Below, piece by piece: positions 7,271-15,524 of a DNA stretch of 23,712 nt. The translations under genes and the position numbers were made by a program. Under the pieces are notes generated by a model. The model saw only the letters and a program-made list of their open reading frames with translations, ran no database searches and was not told the origin of the DNA. Each line of letters begins with the position of its first letter. Position 1 is the first letter of the stretch. The stretch is from Candidatus Moranbacteria bacterium UBA4824 (GTDB lineage: Bacteria; Patescibacteriota; Minisyncoccia; Moranbacterales; UBA2206), in the NCBI GenBank assembly GCA_002400405.1, contig DHFM01000015.1:3113-26824 (forward strand), given 5' to 3'.

Positions 7271-7275
7271 AAAAA

Positions 7276-7779
7276 TTATTCTTTGATTTTTGATAAAAAT
7301 AATTCGATATCTTTATTTGACTTAAGAATATACACAGCTTTTTTATTTTTTGATGATTTAATTATTCTGATAATATCTTTTCTGTTATCCCTTGGAAATT
7401 TCCACAACACCCATTTTAGCAAATTGAAAGATATGCGCTCTCGACAATTATCCAACTCATCTACTCTATTTTTATTCCATCTTCTTTTTAATATTCGATA
7501 ACAACAGATCCATCGGGAAAAATCCAACCAAATTATCGTATCAGCTTTAGGTAAACGTAAATCTATTGTGCTTCGATAATTTCCGTCCATTATCCATCTC
7601 TCGCCTTTGACTAATTCTTCAACTTTATTTTGCCATTCTTCATTGTCGGTTTTTGTCCAATTAGGTTTCCAATAATGTTGGTCAAGATGAATCATGTCTA
7701 TTCCTAAAATTTTATGTAGCTTTTTAGTAAGGGTTGATTTTCCTGCTCCGCAAGAACCAATTATTAAAATCTTTTTCAT
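7276..7779 (-). CDS. Small P-loop nucleotide kinase (adenylate kinase/FlaR-like)
   Basis: The 167-residue protein begins with a P-loop G8-S-C-G-A-G-K-S15. It continues with H-L-D-Q-H-Y-W and W-I-M-D-G-N-Y, signatures of the adenylate-kinase-related group often called topology modulation or FlaR-like proteins. A strand I-I-W-L-D-F leads into an Arg-rich lid (R-I-L-K-R-R-W). It probably phosphorylates a small substrate with ATP, but the substrate is unknown. The last eleven residues (I-E-L-F-L-S-K-I-K) are nearly the same as the C-terminus of the NUDIX gene at 9207-9731, because a shared DNA repeat runs into both coding ends. It is the last gene of the leftward series. Confidence 0.82.
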   Translation of the reverse strand: MKKILIIGSCGAGKSTLTKKLHKILGIDMIHLDQHYWKPNWTKTDNEEWQNKVEELVKGERWIMDGNYRSTIDLRLPKADTIIWLDFSRWICCYRILKRRWNKNRVDELDNCRERISFNLLKWVLWKFPRDNRKDIIRIIKSSKNKKAVYILKSNKDIELFLSKIKE

Positions 7780-7797
7780 GTTTTAATTTTAAAAAGT

Positions 7798-7820
7798 GTT
7801 ACTTAATATATTACTTAACA
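7798..7820 (-). repeat. Dispersed dyad repeat, site b (two tandem 12-mers)
   Basis: GTTACTTAATA is followed immediately by TATTACTTAACA. The pair lies 19-41 bp before the kinase start codon (7779) and 11 bp after the HD-protein stop (7832). The flanks (AAAAAGT on the left, AAAAATTATTTTTT on the right) match the other sites. Confidence 0.82.
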
Positions 7821-7831
7821 AAAATTATTTT

Positions 7832-8335
7832 TTATACAATTAATTTTTCAAAAATCGGGTCGTTGAAATTTTCTGGTTTGTGTTTTTTGATCGCCTCGAT
7901 TGTCTTTCGACAATATTCCAACTCATTTTCATTTTGAGTCGCTGTGTAGTGACCGAAACTATCCAGTATGTCCGCTGTTTTTACAATTAGCGCTCCTTCC
8001 CCACTCTTTACGCAACGCCAAATATTTTCTTCAATTCGTTTGTCCGAATCTTTGATTGTCCTGTCTTTTGAATTAGCTTTCACAATTTCCAAAATCTTTT
8101 CCCCAAAATCAACTCTGAGCATCTCCTCAGAAATTTCCGAAAATTCCAGCGCGTCATGCAAAACTCCAGAAAGGACGATGTCGCTCGAATAACCATTTTC
8201 ATACAAATACACTCCCACGCGAATATCATGAAACAAGACTGGCTTTCTTGAGTCCTCTTTAGGTTCCGGCATAAATTTCGCCATCATCCTAACGGCTTTT
8301 TCAAAATCTAAATTAAGTTTTTGTTTTTCTGTCAT
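7832..8335 (-). CDS. HD-domain phosphohydrolase-like protein (RelA/SpoT hydrolase type)
   Basis: This 167-residue protein is a stand-alone HD domain. The metal-binding residues are visible as H36 (L-F-H-D-I-R), H60-D61 (G-V-L-H-D-A-L-E) and D122 (I-V-K-T-A-D-I-L-D). The order and spacing resemble the HD_4/SpoT hydrolase group, where H-D-x-x-E-D is usual; here it reads H-D-A-L-E-F, so the final Asp is replaced. It lacks synthetase and regulatory domains, so it would be a small alarmone or nucleotide hydrolase. The substrate is not predictable. It is flanked on both sides by intergenic repeats of the dyad family. Confidence 0.75.
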   Translation of the reverse strand: MTEKQKLNLDFEKAVRMMAKFMPEPKEDSRKPVLFHDIRVGVYLYENGYSSDIVLSGVLHDALEFSEISEEMLRVDFGEKILEIVKANSKDRTIKDSDKRIEENIWRCVKSGEGALIVKTADILDSFGHYTATQNENELEYCRKTIEAIKKHKPENFNDPIFEKLIV

Positions 8336-8385
8336 ATTTTTATTTAAGTTTATCGTGTTAAATTGATTTTTTTATTTAATAGGGT

Positions 8386-8405
8386 AACATATTACGTCCG
8401 AGTTA
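8386..8405 (-). repeat. Dispersed dyad repeat, site c (degenerate)
   Basis: The 75-bp gap between the HD gene and the alpha/beta hydrolase has only a decayed relative of the repeat: a GTAAC-ATATTAC dyad followed by GAGTTAATTATTT next to the stop codon of the hydrolase. It is at the expected position but would not be recognised without the other copies. Confidence 0.4.
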
Positions 8406-8410
8406 ATTAT

Positions 8411-9172
8411 TTATATCTCGATCGCATTGATTTGTTCTGAGATTATACCATTTACTACTTTGATTTCTTCTTCATTATGGCGGTAGTCATGTCCGATATT
8501 GGAAATATTTACAAATTTTTTCTTTCCACAAATATTCTCCGATAATATCTGCACATCTTGTGGCAGGACTGTCTCATCTAGTTCTCCTGCAATCAAAATA
8601 ACTGGTGCTGTAATTTTCTTCGCTTCGCCCAAAGTATCATATCTATCCAAATCCAAAGCGTGGCTAAAAGGTAAATGAAACTCCCGATAATTTTCCGGAT
8701 CACCAGGCAAATCTCTTTTGGAAATTTTTATACCAGTTCTTTTCCATTCCTCCCTCTTTTCAACTTCAATCGGGCTAGAGGAAGGCATAATTCCCAACAC
8801 CAAAGAAATTCTTGGATCACGCGCAGCATAAAGAACTGACATTCTTCCCCCTCGACTATGTCCGCCCAAAAGAATGTGGGTATATTTAGAATCAGTATTC
8901 ATGTAATCAATTACGGTTTTTATATCTTCGAGATATTGAGTTGTATTATAATCAGCAATCTCCCCAGAACTTTCCCATGTACCAGTCGGATCCAGTCGCA
9001 CCGCCGTGTATCCGCGCTCTGACAACATCTCGGCCAACACCACCAAATGCCGGTAGTCCTTTGAATCCAAAAATCCTGGACACAACACCGCCAATTTGTC
9101 CGTTTCTTTTTCCGGCCGATGCACCGCCACTGACAAATATCCATTAAATGATTTTATTTTAATTTTTTCCAT
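8411..9172 (-). CDS. Alpha/beta hydrolase (esterase/acyl hydrolase-like)
   Basis: The 253-residue protein has a complete alpha/beta-hydrolase triad. The nucleophile elbow is G-H-S106-R-G-G, the acid is D199 in A-G-E-L-D-E-T, and the base is H228 in N-I-G-H-D-Y. The oxyanion-hole region P-G-F-L-D-S is near residues 32-37. It has no signal peptide, so it is cytoplasmic. The closest recognisable layout is that of bacterial 2-hydroxymuconate-semialdehyde hydrolase/esterase-like proteins, but substrate cannot be inferred. It lies between dyad-repeat sites c and d and appears as an independent accessory gene. Confidence 0.88.
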   Translation of the reverse strand: MEKIKIKSFNGYLSVAVHRPEKETDKLAVLCPGFLDSKDYRHLVVLAEMLSERGYTAVRLDPTGTWESSGEIADYNTTQYLEDIKTVIDYMNTDSKYTHILLGGHSRGGRMSVLYAARDPRISLVLGIMPSSSPIEVEKREEWKRTGIKISKRDLPGDPENYREFHLPFSHALDLDRYDTLGEAKKITAPVILIAGELDETVLPQDVQILSENICGKKKFVNISNIGHDYRHNEEEIKVVNGIISEQINAIEI

Positions 9173-9190
9173 ATAAATTTATTTAAAAAG

Positions 9191-9202
9191 TATTACTGAA
9201 CA
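9191..9202 (-). repeat. Dispersed dyad repeat, site d (single 12-mer)
   Basis: A single TATTACTGAACA lies 19 bp before the hydrolase start codon and 4 bp after the NUDIX stop codon. From 9196 to 9245 the sequence is almost the same as 7264-7314: one indel and three substitutions over about 50 bp, extending into the 3' end of both genes. Confidence 0.82.
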
Positions 9203-9206
9203 AAAA

Positions 9207-9731
9207 TTATTTTTTGATTTTTGATAAAAATAATTCAATAGCTTTGTTCAAAAAAATAATATCTCTAGCTTTTATAAATATCCCTTCATAGTTTTTTGGC
9301 GCATCATTATTTAGTAATTTAATTGCCTCATTAAGCGTAACCCAAAGAATATTAAATCCCTGACTCGCTTCTTCTTGAGTAAAATCAGGGCTCCCTTTGT
9401 CTCCTGTATTCTTTGCTAAATAACATAATGATTCCTGTTCCTGCTCAAATTCATCACGAAATTCTATAATCCTACCAACTTCACTAATTATTTCAACATT
9501 GCAACCAATCTCTTCTAGCACTTCCCTATTTAAAGCCTCCATCAAATCCTCTCCCTCTTCAACTCCTCCTCCTGGCAATTTGTGATATTCGTGCTGAGCT
9601 ACATTCAAGAGTGCAATTCTATTCTCAGCATCAAAAACAACCGCTCTCACAGCCTTTCTTTTTTTATAAGTTATCCCTTCTTTATGGATTAACCCCAAGT
9701 CTTTGTCTTTGATTATTTTTAAAATTTCCAT
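9207..9731 (-). CDS. NUDIX hydrolase
   Basis: The 174-residue protein carries a complete Nudix box at residues 55-77: G, five residues, E61, seven residues, then R69-E-V-L-E-E-I-G-C77. It is therefore expected to bind Mg(II) and cleave a nucleoside diphosphate linked to another group. A strand A-V-R-A-V-V-F-D precedes the box, as usual. The substrate (oxidised nucleotide, ADP-sugar, cap-like or other) cannot be read from sequence. The C-terminal I-E-L-F-L-S-K-I-K tail lies outside the fold and is shared with the kinase gene through a DNA repeat. Confidence 0.92.
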   Translation of the reverse strand: MEILKIIKDKDLGLIHKEGITYKKRKAVRAVVFDAENRIALLNVAQHEYHKLPGGGVEEGEDLMEALNREVLEEIGCNVEIISEVGRIIEFRDEFEQEQESLCYLAKNTGDKGSPDFTQEEASQGFNILWVTLNEAIKLLNNDAPKNYEGIFIKARDIIFLNKAIELFLSKIKK

Positions 9732-9749
9732 ATTTTTATTTTAAAAAAT

Positions 9750-9772
9750 GTTACTGAACAAGTTACTGAACA
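9750..9772 (-). repeat. Dispersed dyad repeat, site e (two tandem copies)
   Basis: GTTACTGAACA occurs at 9750-9760 and again at 9762-9772, 12 bp apart. The pair is 19-41 bp before the NUDIX start codon and 5 bp after the nuclease stop codon. This is the same geometry as site b. Confidence 0.85.
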
Positions 9773-9777
9773 AAAAA

Positions 9778-10533
9778 TTATTTTTCTACTTCCTTTACTG
9801 CCTGAATATAGGTGCAATAGTCGCATTCTTTTGAATATTTAGGAATTTTGGAACTCATCAGGCATTTCTTGGCGTCAATTAGAGCGCCTTCAACCCAACT
9901 GTCATCTCCCACATAGGGAATGACTTTGACATTAAATTCTAATTTTCCATCAAAAGCCTCCTTATCCTTGTCTCCATTACAATATACAAAATACCCGATC
10001 TTAGATACTTTGAAACCATTTTTTCTAAAAAGCCATTGATACATTTCCATTTGCCTTTTGTACCCAATTTGCCAATCGGCATCCAAGCTCACTTCTCCAT
10101 TTTTGGAAGTCGCCTTATAATCCACAATCAAAAGTTCGCCTTTCGGATTCACCCAAACATCATCTACCCCACCCGTGAATAATAGATTAGTTTTTGGATG
10201 CAAATATTGAATCCCTCGGCGCAAAGAATCTCGCCACTGATCCATTCGAGCATCTTGAAAAGGCACGGCATCAATGCCATATTCTTTCATCAAAGGATGA
10301 GTAGTTTCATTTGCCCTATGCACATCAAATTCTTTTTTCAAGAGTGCATCCACCGCTGAATTTAGATTAAACGGAAACCCCGGTGGCTGACCAACTCCCA
10401 AACGACGATCCAAATAGAAACATCGAGGACAATTCAAAAATAGATCAAGCTTGGAACGACTAATGCGAAAAGGCTCTTTTGATTTGGGATCAAAAAGATT
10501 TCGAATTCTTTTGGCTTTATAATATTCAGACAT
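9778..10533 (-). CDS. PD-(D/E)XK nuclease with Cys cluster (RecB/Cas4-like)
   Basis: The 251-residue protein contains the PD-(D/E)XK core: G-G-V-D-D-V-W (D124/D125), I-V-D138-Y-K140 and Q161-M-E-M-Y165, the last being the QxxxY motif of RecB-type nucleases. Cysteines C35 and C38 at the N-terminus and C224, C237 and C240 at the C-terminus resemble the iron-sulfur cluster of Cas4/AddB-type nucleases. No cas genes or helicase lie nearby. It is likely a single-strand or end-processing DNA nuclease, perhaps serving with the adjacent restriction-modification genes. It is separated from the methyltransferase by repeat site f. Confidence 0.85.
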   Translation of the reverse strand: MSEYYKAKRIRNLFDPKSKEPFRISRSKLDLFLNCPRCFYLDRRLGVGQPPGFPFNLNSAVDALLKKEFDVHRANETTHPLMKEYGIDAVPFQDARMDQWRDSLRRGIQYLHPKTNLLFTGGVDDVWVNPKGELLIVDYKATSKNGEVSLDADWQIGYKRQMEMYQWLFRKNGFKVSKIGYFVYCNGDKDKEAFDGKLEFNVKVIPYVGDDSWVEGALIDAKKCLMSSKIPKYSKECDYCTYIQAVKEVEK

Positions 10534-10553
10534 AAATTATTTTTTGAAAAAAG

Positions 10554-10577
10554 TATTACTTAACATATTACTTAACA
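10554..10577 (-). repeat. Dispersed dyad repeat, site f (perfect tandem 12-mer)
   Basis: TATTACTTAACA is present twice with no gap. The pair is 21-44 bp before the nuclease start codon and 7 bp after the methyltransferase stop codon. It is one of the two cleanest tandem copies in the window. Confidence 0.88.
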
Positions 10578-10584
10578 AAATTAT

Positions 10585-11835
10585 TTAGATTGATTTTGCT
10601 AGCGATATACCGAGTTTTTTAATTACACCCACAACTAAAGCATTTCCCATTATAAAAGCTCTTTTCACATCAGGCGCGCCTTTTGTGTGATTTTCAGGAA
10701 ACATATTTAAGCGCTCTAATTCTATTGGCATCAACCTTCTATATTTTCCAGATTTAGTTTTTATAATATGTTTAAAACGTGATGGCGAACTACCACCTTC
10801 TCCTGTCACTATTGTTCTCGAAGGCTTATCTAATAAATCTGGAAAAGCCATTGCTCCCTCGGAATATTTATATTCATGTCCAGATTTTGATTTTCTCATT
10901 TCACTTTTACTTCCTTTTAATTTCTTCCATTGCTCTAAATATTTTCCGTCAATAAAAAATTCCTCTGAAACATTTTTTTCCTCTTCGATAAAATCTCCGA
11001 GTTTTGCCATTTCCCCTTTATAGTCTGGCTCAACTTTTATTGTAAATATTTTTCCGTCAATCATTATCCCCGAATTTTCAAACGGACTTTTTGCAGGTTT
11101 ATCAATAGAAAACTTCTTAGAGACCTCCGCTATATCTTTCCATGTCTCAACTTCTCTCATTTCCTTTTCAGATTTTTTAATTGGGAATTCTTTGATAATA
11201 ACACCTTCATTAAAAATCCATTTTTTTGGATTATTTAATTTTTTAATTTTATTATAAATAGAAGAATTTTTCTTGTATCCTAATATAAAAACTCTGCGCC
11301 TTCTTTGTGGAAAACCATATTCTGCCGCATTTATAACTCTCCACTCAACTGCATATCCAAGACTAGCCAAAGAAGAAAGCATTACAGCAAAATCTCTTCC
11401 TCGTTGTGATGCTGGCGATTTCAAAAGTCTATCTACATTTTCTAACATCAAAAAATTAGGAGCGTTTTTCCCCTTCTTTTTTAAGATATTAAAAATTGAC
11501 CACCAAAGAACACCTTTCTTTCCCTCTAATCCTTCGGCGTGACTTAATGTTCGAGCAACCGAATAATCTTGGCAAGGAAACCCACCCACTAATAAATCAT
11601 GGTCTGGAATTTCTTTAAATTTTTTTTCAATAACTAATTTAATGTCTTCACAAGAATGGTCATCTTTTCCAAATCTTTCTACATAAATATCTGAAGCGTA
11701 TTGTTTACTTGCTCCAGGCTCCCATTGACTACTCCAAACAACATTGTATTTAGTTTTTTTATCGCTCACAGATTCTAGGCCAATTCTAAATCCCCCTACA
11801 CCTGCAAAAAGTTCCACGATTTTAATTTTTTTCAT
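10585..11835 (-). CDS. DNA (cytosine-5-)-methyltransferase, partner of a Sau3AI-like enzyme
   Basis: The 416-residue protein shows the ordered motifs of C5 methyltransferases: motif I F10-A-G-V-G-G-F, motif IV G-F-P87-C88-Q with the catalytic cysteine, motif VI E132-N-V, motif VIII Q177-R-R-R-R and motif X G-N-A-L-V-V near residue 400. The target recognition region lies between about 190 and 350. Length and family agree with M.Sau3AI, the methylase that protects GATC. It is encoded 64 bp downstream of the restriction endonuclease on the same strand. Protection of GATC by 5-methylcytosine is inferred from that pairing and is not seen directly. Confidence 0.92.
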   Translation of the reverse strand: MKKIKIVELFAGVGGFRIGLESVSDKKTKYNVVWSSQWEPGASKQYASDIYVERFGKDDHSCEDIKLVIEKKFKEIPDHDLLVGGFPCQDYSVARTLSHAEGLEGKKGVLWWSIFNILKKKGKNAPNFLMLENVDRLLKSPASQRGRDFAVMLSSLASLGYAVEWRVINAAEYGFPQRRRRVFILGYKKNSSIYNKIKKLNNPKKWIFNEGVIIKEFPIKKSEKEMREVETWKDIAEVSKKFSIDKPAKSPFENSGIMIDGKIFTIKVEPDYKGEMAKLGDFIEEEKNVSEEFFIDGKYLEQWKKLKGSKSEMRKSKSGHEYKYSEGAMAFPDLLDKPSRTIVTGEGGSSPSRFKHIIKTKSGKYRRLMPIELERLNMFPENHTKGAPDVKRAFIMGNALVVGVIKKLGISLAKSI

Positions 11836-11853
11836 GTTTTTGCTCTATTTTTT

Positions 11854-11865
11854 GTTACCTTAACA
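11854..11865 (-). repeat. Dispersed dyad repeat, site g (single, degenerate)
   Basis: GTTACCTTAACA lies 19 bp before the methyltransferase start codon. The half sites GTTA and TAAC are intact, but the centre is one base longer than in the other sites. Its distance to the start codon matches sites b, d and e. Confidence 0.6.
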
Positions 11866-11887
11866 TCCTATCAGATTATAGCAAATT

Positions 11888-11907
11888 GATCAAATTCGAT
11901 CAAATTC
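11888..11907. repeat. Tandem 10-mer carrying two GATC sites
   Basis: GATCAAATTC is present twice in a row, overlapping the stop codon of the restriction gene (11900-11902) and extending into the gap before the methyltransferase. Each copy holds GATC, the presumed recognition site of this system. It could be a self-regulatory methylation site or a chance slippage duplication. Confidence 0.7.
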
Positions 11908-13282
11908 GTATTGCATCTTGTATATATTTCGCATTAAGCCAAAAACACCTTCTCATTTCTTGTGTTCCTTGTGGCGTAATAATAGTATCGGTAGCATCTT
12001 TCCCATGTGGCCGAACATGTGCAACTCTATTCTCCGACATTTTAGGTAAATCTTCATATCTACCCTCATTTATACAATCAATAGTTTTATCAAAAACTTT
12101 CTCCGCTTCATCAATATCTTTCATGGGAAAATTCCAAAACATTATTTTTCTTAAAATAATATCTTCTGATTTTTTTTGTTTCTGAAAAATAACAAATAAA
12201 AATTTCTTAGTTTCAAGTTGCAAGTGAAAATCAGCCATCGTTTCTTCTTCATCATCAATCCAAATTTGAGTAACTAAATCTTTATAATCAAAAGATGGAA
12301 ATGAAATTGATTCTCTTAGCGTTCCAGTATGCTCCAAAGTTATAACCTTTAGCGTTATATTCGCTTTTTCTAACTCTTCAATATTATTTGAATTAACATC
12401 CAATATTCGATTTACAATTAAGCGCTTATAGTTTTTAGCTTTTTTTCCAAGGCTTGAATTGAGCCTAGTTAATATCTCCTTATCTGTTTTTCCAATAAAC
12501 GAATTAAATTTTTCTTTAATTACATCCTCTATTATTTCAATCCTTCTTTGCTTTTTAAAAATCGAATCTGTATTGCTTTTTTCCCCTAATAATTTTGTTT
12601 GGATTAGATAGTTTATGTATTGTTGCTTAAAGGAAAAAGCACGTGGCTTTGCAGGCGTGCGATTCATAGGTTGATCTCGCACCACGCGGCTATTTGCCGC
12701 TTTTGTACAAGCGCCAAGATAATAAGTATCTCCCTCTGATAAAAGATGCGCTTCGCCTCTTTTTATTTTTGCAATAATATATTCCCAATCTTTCTGAATT
12801 TGAAAAACATCCTCATCGGAAATATCCCTTAGCAAATCTAAAAAATGCGCAAATTTAAACTCATAATCAAGAATGCTCTGATTCTCAATCCACAAATAAA
12901 ACATCAACAACAAATTCTTATTCTTTTTTAAAAATGAACTCTTTTCCCATGTTTCACCTACGACTGTGTCATAATTTATCATTGAGAAAACTAGCCTCTC
13001 TTTTGAAGAAAATTTAACTTTTGGATGCTTTTTTAAAGGAGTAGTTTTTAATTCTACGCCTGCGACTGTAAAATCTGGCTCACTAATATTTCCCGGATTA
13101 ATTTCGAAAAAATATTTTTCCATTAAATCTCCAAGAAATCCTTTACGCTTCATGCCGTAACCTCCAATTTGTTTCTCAATAATCTCAATAGTTTTTCCTG
13201 GAATAACTTCACGCAAAGATTTTCGAAGAATTTTCTCCGCTTTTTCTAAAACTTGTTCTTTTGTTTGATATAAATTAATCAC
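11900..13282 (-). CDS. Sau3AI/MutH-like type II restriction endonuclease
   Basis: The 460-residue protein matches the two-domain Sau3AI architecture. The N-terminal MutH-like domain has E55 in G-D-L-M-E, then D70, E77 and K79 in the P-D-F...V-E-L-K motif, the same D-x6-E-x-K spacing as the MutH active site. It continues with E-G-D-T-Y-Y-L-G-A-C and R-A-F-S-F-K-Q. The C-terminal half (about 260-460) repeats the DNA-binding part (H-V-R-P-H-G-K, then C-F-W-L-N) without an obvious catalytic triad, as in Sau3AI. The predicted target is GATC. The gene is 17 bp downstream of the ATPase and stops with UGA. Confidence 0.85.
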   Translation of the reverse strand: MINLYQTKEQVLEKAEKILRKSLREVIPGKTIEIIEKQIGGYGMKRKGFLGDLMEKYFFEINPGNISEPDFTVAGVELKTTPLKKHPKVKFSSKERLVFSMINYDTVVGETWEKSSFLKKNKNLLLMFYLWIENQSILDYEFKFAHFLDLLRDISDEDVFQIQKDWEYIIAKIKRGEAHLLSEGDTYYLGACTKAANSRVVRDQPMNRTPAKPRAFSFKQQYINYLIQTKLLGEKSNTDSIFKKQRRIEIIEDVIKEKFNSFIGKTDKEILTRLNSSLGKKAKNYKRLIVNRILDVNSNNIEELEKANITLKVITLEHTGTLRESISFPSFDYKDLVTQIWIDDEEETMADFHLQLETKKFLFVIFQKQKKSEDIILRKIMFWNFPMKDIDEAEKVFDKTIDCINEGRYEDLPKMSENRVAHVRPHGKDATDTIITPQGTQEMRRCFWLNAKYIQDAIRI

Positions 13283-13299
13283 AAAAATTTATTATTTTC

Positions 13300-14859
13300 T
13301 TAGAGATGTTCTTCATTGATTGGTTGCTCGTCTGCCAATATTTTTTCTTCCGGATTTTGTGGCACAACAGACCAAAATTCATTTAATTTTTTCTCTGTTA
13401 AGATAGGCGCTGACCTAATTTTCTCCTTCGCATCAGAGGAAGCTAAATCTATTTCATTCATTTTTCCATGCAACTTTCGAAGATTTGCATAGTGGCCAAT
13501 ATTTATCATAAAAGCTCGAAATGTCACTCCTTGTTGAGATTTATGAGTAAATGCCGTTTTAACTGTATGAATAATCTTATAATCCAATAAGCGATATATA
13601 AGCCTTTGAATTTTTTCATTATCCTGCAAAAGTTTTTCAGATATTACAAAAACATTACTTTTTTCACTTAAGCAGAACTCTCTAATAGTATAAATTCCCC
13701 TTATAATAGGATCGAGCTCATCCTTTTGAGATTCTTCTTTTAAATCTCTCATAATCCTTTCATGATTCGAGAGACTTAGATTTCTTATATCATCTCTACC
13801 TATTTTTCCATCAACACTTTTTGTTGCATTATCCAATGCTTCAAGAAATAAAGAAAGGCAATCGCGTGGCACTCCACCACCAGCCAAAATAAGCCTACGG
13901 AATCCATCTCCTTTAAAAAGTGCATCGATTTCATTTTCATTCCCCCCCGCCAATTCTCCATATTTGTAAAAAATCTTTTTTACTTGATCTTCGGTTTTTT
14001 TAAAATCTTCAAAAGTAAAGTCTATCCTGATTGGCTGGTAGTCATGTCTATGCTGAGCACCAATGGGTTGTCCATTACTTTCAGTATAAAGATTACTTGC
14101 ATGCTCTAATGTAGCAATTTTGAAATAAATTGGTAAGTTTTTACAGAAACGATGAATAAAATCGACTACATACGGTTGCAATTCTCGCTGTAAGTGGTAA
14201 AAATCATCAATTTGTATATAAATATTTTTAATACCAGAATTCAACTCAAAAAAATCTTTAAGTTTATTTTTCAGTTCTGGCAGTATATGATTTAATTTTT
14301 CTATTTTTATATCATATACTTTATAAGTTTTTACTATTTCAGCTTTATTATTATCTGTAATGCCAGAGCTTAAGCTAAAAAATCCTTCGGCGCTTGCTCC
14401 TGCCTGAGCATTAACTGATTCCTCGTGCTGAGAACTTTCCTTAACTTGCTCCTGATGCTCATCTGGACGCTCCTTAAGTTTTGACAATTCTTTTCTTATA
14501 TTTGAAATTATTTTTTTTGCTTTTTTCTTTTTTCCAATTAAGGCCATGCATCCTGAAAATCTTTTTTCAATCTCGCGGAGAGCACCATCAAGCACCTCGA
14601 TAATCACATTAGGGAATGAGTGATTCTTATAATCTTCACAATTTAAATATACAACAGCCGTATCCTTTGTTATATTTTTTGCCGAAGTTTCCAATAGTAA
14701 GGTTTTTCCGCAACCTCTTCGAGCAAATATAACGTGGCTCTGCCTTGCGCCTATATCATCAAGAGCTTTTGTGGTATCAATATACTGTATCGTAGGCGCC
14801 CCATATTTTTGAATTCTTAGATTTTCAGTTATTATTTTTTTTAAATTTGATTTATCCAT
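13300..14859 (-). CDS. P-loop ATPase of an ORC/STAND-like type, defence-associated by context
   Basis: The 519-residue protein has a Walker A (A46-R-R-G-C-G-K-T53), Walker B (I-Y-I-Q-I-D-D, residues 213-219) and a G-G-V-P-R-D element (328-333) in the place of sensor 2. This is the layout of ORC/Cdc6-like and related STAND ATPases. A charged, probably flexible insert (about 130-170) separates the Walker motifs. The C-terminal third contains helical, winged-helix-like sequence (K-I-Q-R-L-I-Y-R-L-L-D-Y). No nuclease or membrane effector domain is evident. It is 5 bp downstream of radC and 17 bp upstream of the restriction gene, so it is part of one operon with them. I do not recognise a specific family. 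Confidence 0.75.
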   Translation of the reverse strand: MDKSNLKKIITENLRIQKYGAPTIQYIDTTKALDDIGARQSHVIFARRGCGKTLLLETSAKNITKDTAVVYLNCEDYKNHSFPNVIIEVLDGALREIEKRFSGCMALIGKKKKAKKIISNIRKELSKLKERPDEHQEQVKESSQHEESVNAQAGASAEGFFSLSSGITDNNKAEIVKTYKVYDIKIEKLNHILPELKNKLKDFFELNSGIKNIYIQIDDFYHLQRELQPYVVDFIHRFCKNLPIYFKIATLEHASNLYTESNGQPIGAQHRHDYQPIRIDFTFEDFKKTEDQVKKIFYKYGELAGGNENEIDALFKGDGFRRLILAGGGVPRDCLSLFLEALDNATKSVDGKIGRDDIRNLSLSNHERIMRDLKEESQKDELDPIIRGIYTIREFCLSEKSNVFVISEKLLQDNEKIQRLIYRLLDYKIIHTVKTAFTHKSQQGVTFRAFMINIGHYANLRKLHGKMNEIDLASSDAKEKIRSAPILTEKKLNEFWSVVPQNPEEKILADEQPINEEHL

Positions 14860-14864
14860 ATATT

Positions 14865-15521
14865 TTAAATAATGCTCTTGAAATTATTAATGTAACTTGA
14901 AACAATTACATGGTCATTTATTTTTATATCAAGAATTTTTCCAGCATGAATCAATTTTTTCGTGATTTCAATATCAGCCTGCGATGGCTCTAAATCTCCT
15001 GACGGATGATTGTGTGCAATAATAATTGAAGAGGCATTATTTTTTATTGCACTCTCAAAAACTTCACGCGGATGTACTAAACTTTCATTTAGCGTACCAA
15101 TTGAAATAATTTCTCTTTTTATTTCCTGATTTCTACTATCCAGATAAAAAACCACGAAATGCTCTTTTTTACTTCCTCTAATATCTTCCATGCGTTCCCA
15201 AACATCTTTCGGAGATAATAATATCGCTGATTTTTTATCCTTCAACATTCTTTTCCCAAGTTCGAAACAGGCAATTATTTCACAAGCCTTAGCAGACCCC
15301 AATCCATGAATAGCTTTCAATTCATCAATTTTCAAATCAACAATTTTTTCTTTCTCAAATTTCTGTAGTATTTTTTGAGATAATTTCAAAACATTTAATT
15401 CCTTAGTACCAGTTCGAAGCAAAATTGCCAAAAGTTCAGCATCAGACAATTTTCCCGGTCCATATTTTTCCAATTTTTCTCTTGGTCTTTCTATTTTTGG
15501 AATATCTTTTATTTTTAACAT
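14865..15521 (-). CDS. radC: RadC family JAB/MPN-domain protein
   Basis: The 218-residue protein has the two parts of RadC: an N-terminal helix-hairpin-helix region (I-H-G-L-G-S-A-K-A near residues 71-79) and a C-terminal JAMM metalloprotease-like domain with E146, H170-N-H172-P-S-G-D and D183. These are the expected zinc ligands. Length is normal for the family. Despite the name, a role in DNA repair is not firmly established, and RadC proteins are frequent in mobile and defence regions. It overlaps almost directly with its neighbours (3 bp after the AbrB-like gene, 5 bp before the ATPase), indicating translational coupling. Confidence 0.93.
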   Translation of the reverse strand: MLKIKDIPKIERPREKLEKYGPGKLSDAELLAILLRTGTKELNVLKLSQKILQKFEKEKIVDLKIDELKAIHGLGSAKACEIIACFELGKRMLKDKKSAILLSPKDVWERMEDIRGSKKEHFVVFYLDSRNQEIKREIISIGTLNESLVHPREVFESAIKNNASSIIIAHNHPSGDLEPSQADIEITKKLIHAGKILDIKINDHVIVSSYINNFKSII

Positions 15522-15524
15522 TTC

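Noticed and set aside
7276..11835. Classical integron cassette array
   Set aside because: No tyrosine integrase is in the window and the sites are too short for known attC sites. Only a looser cassette-like idea is kept.
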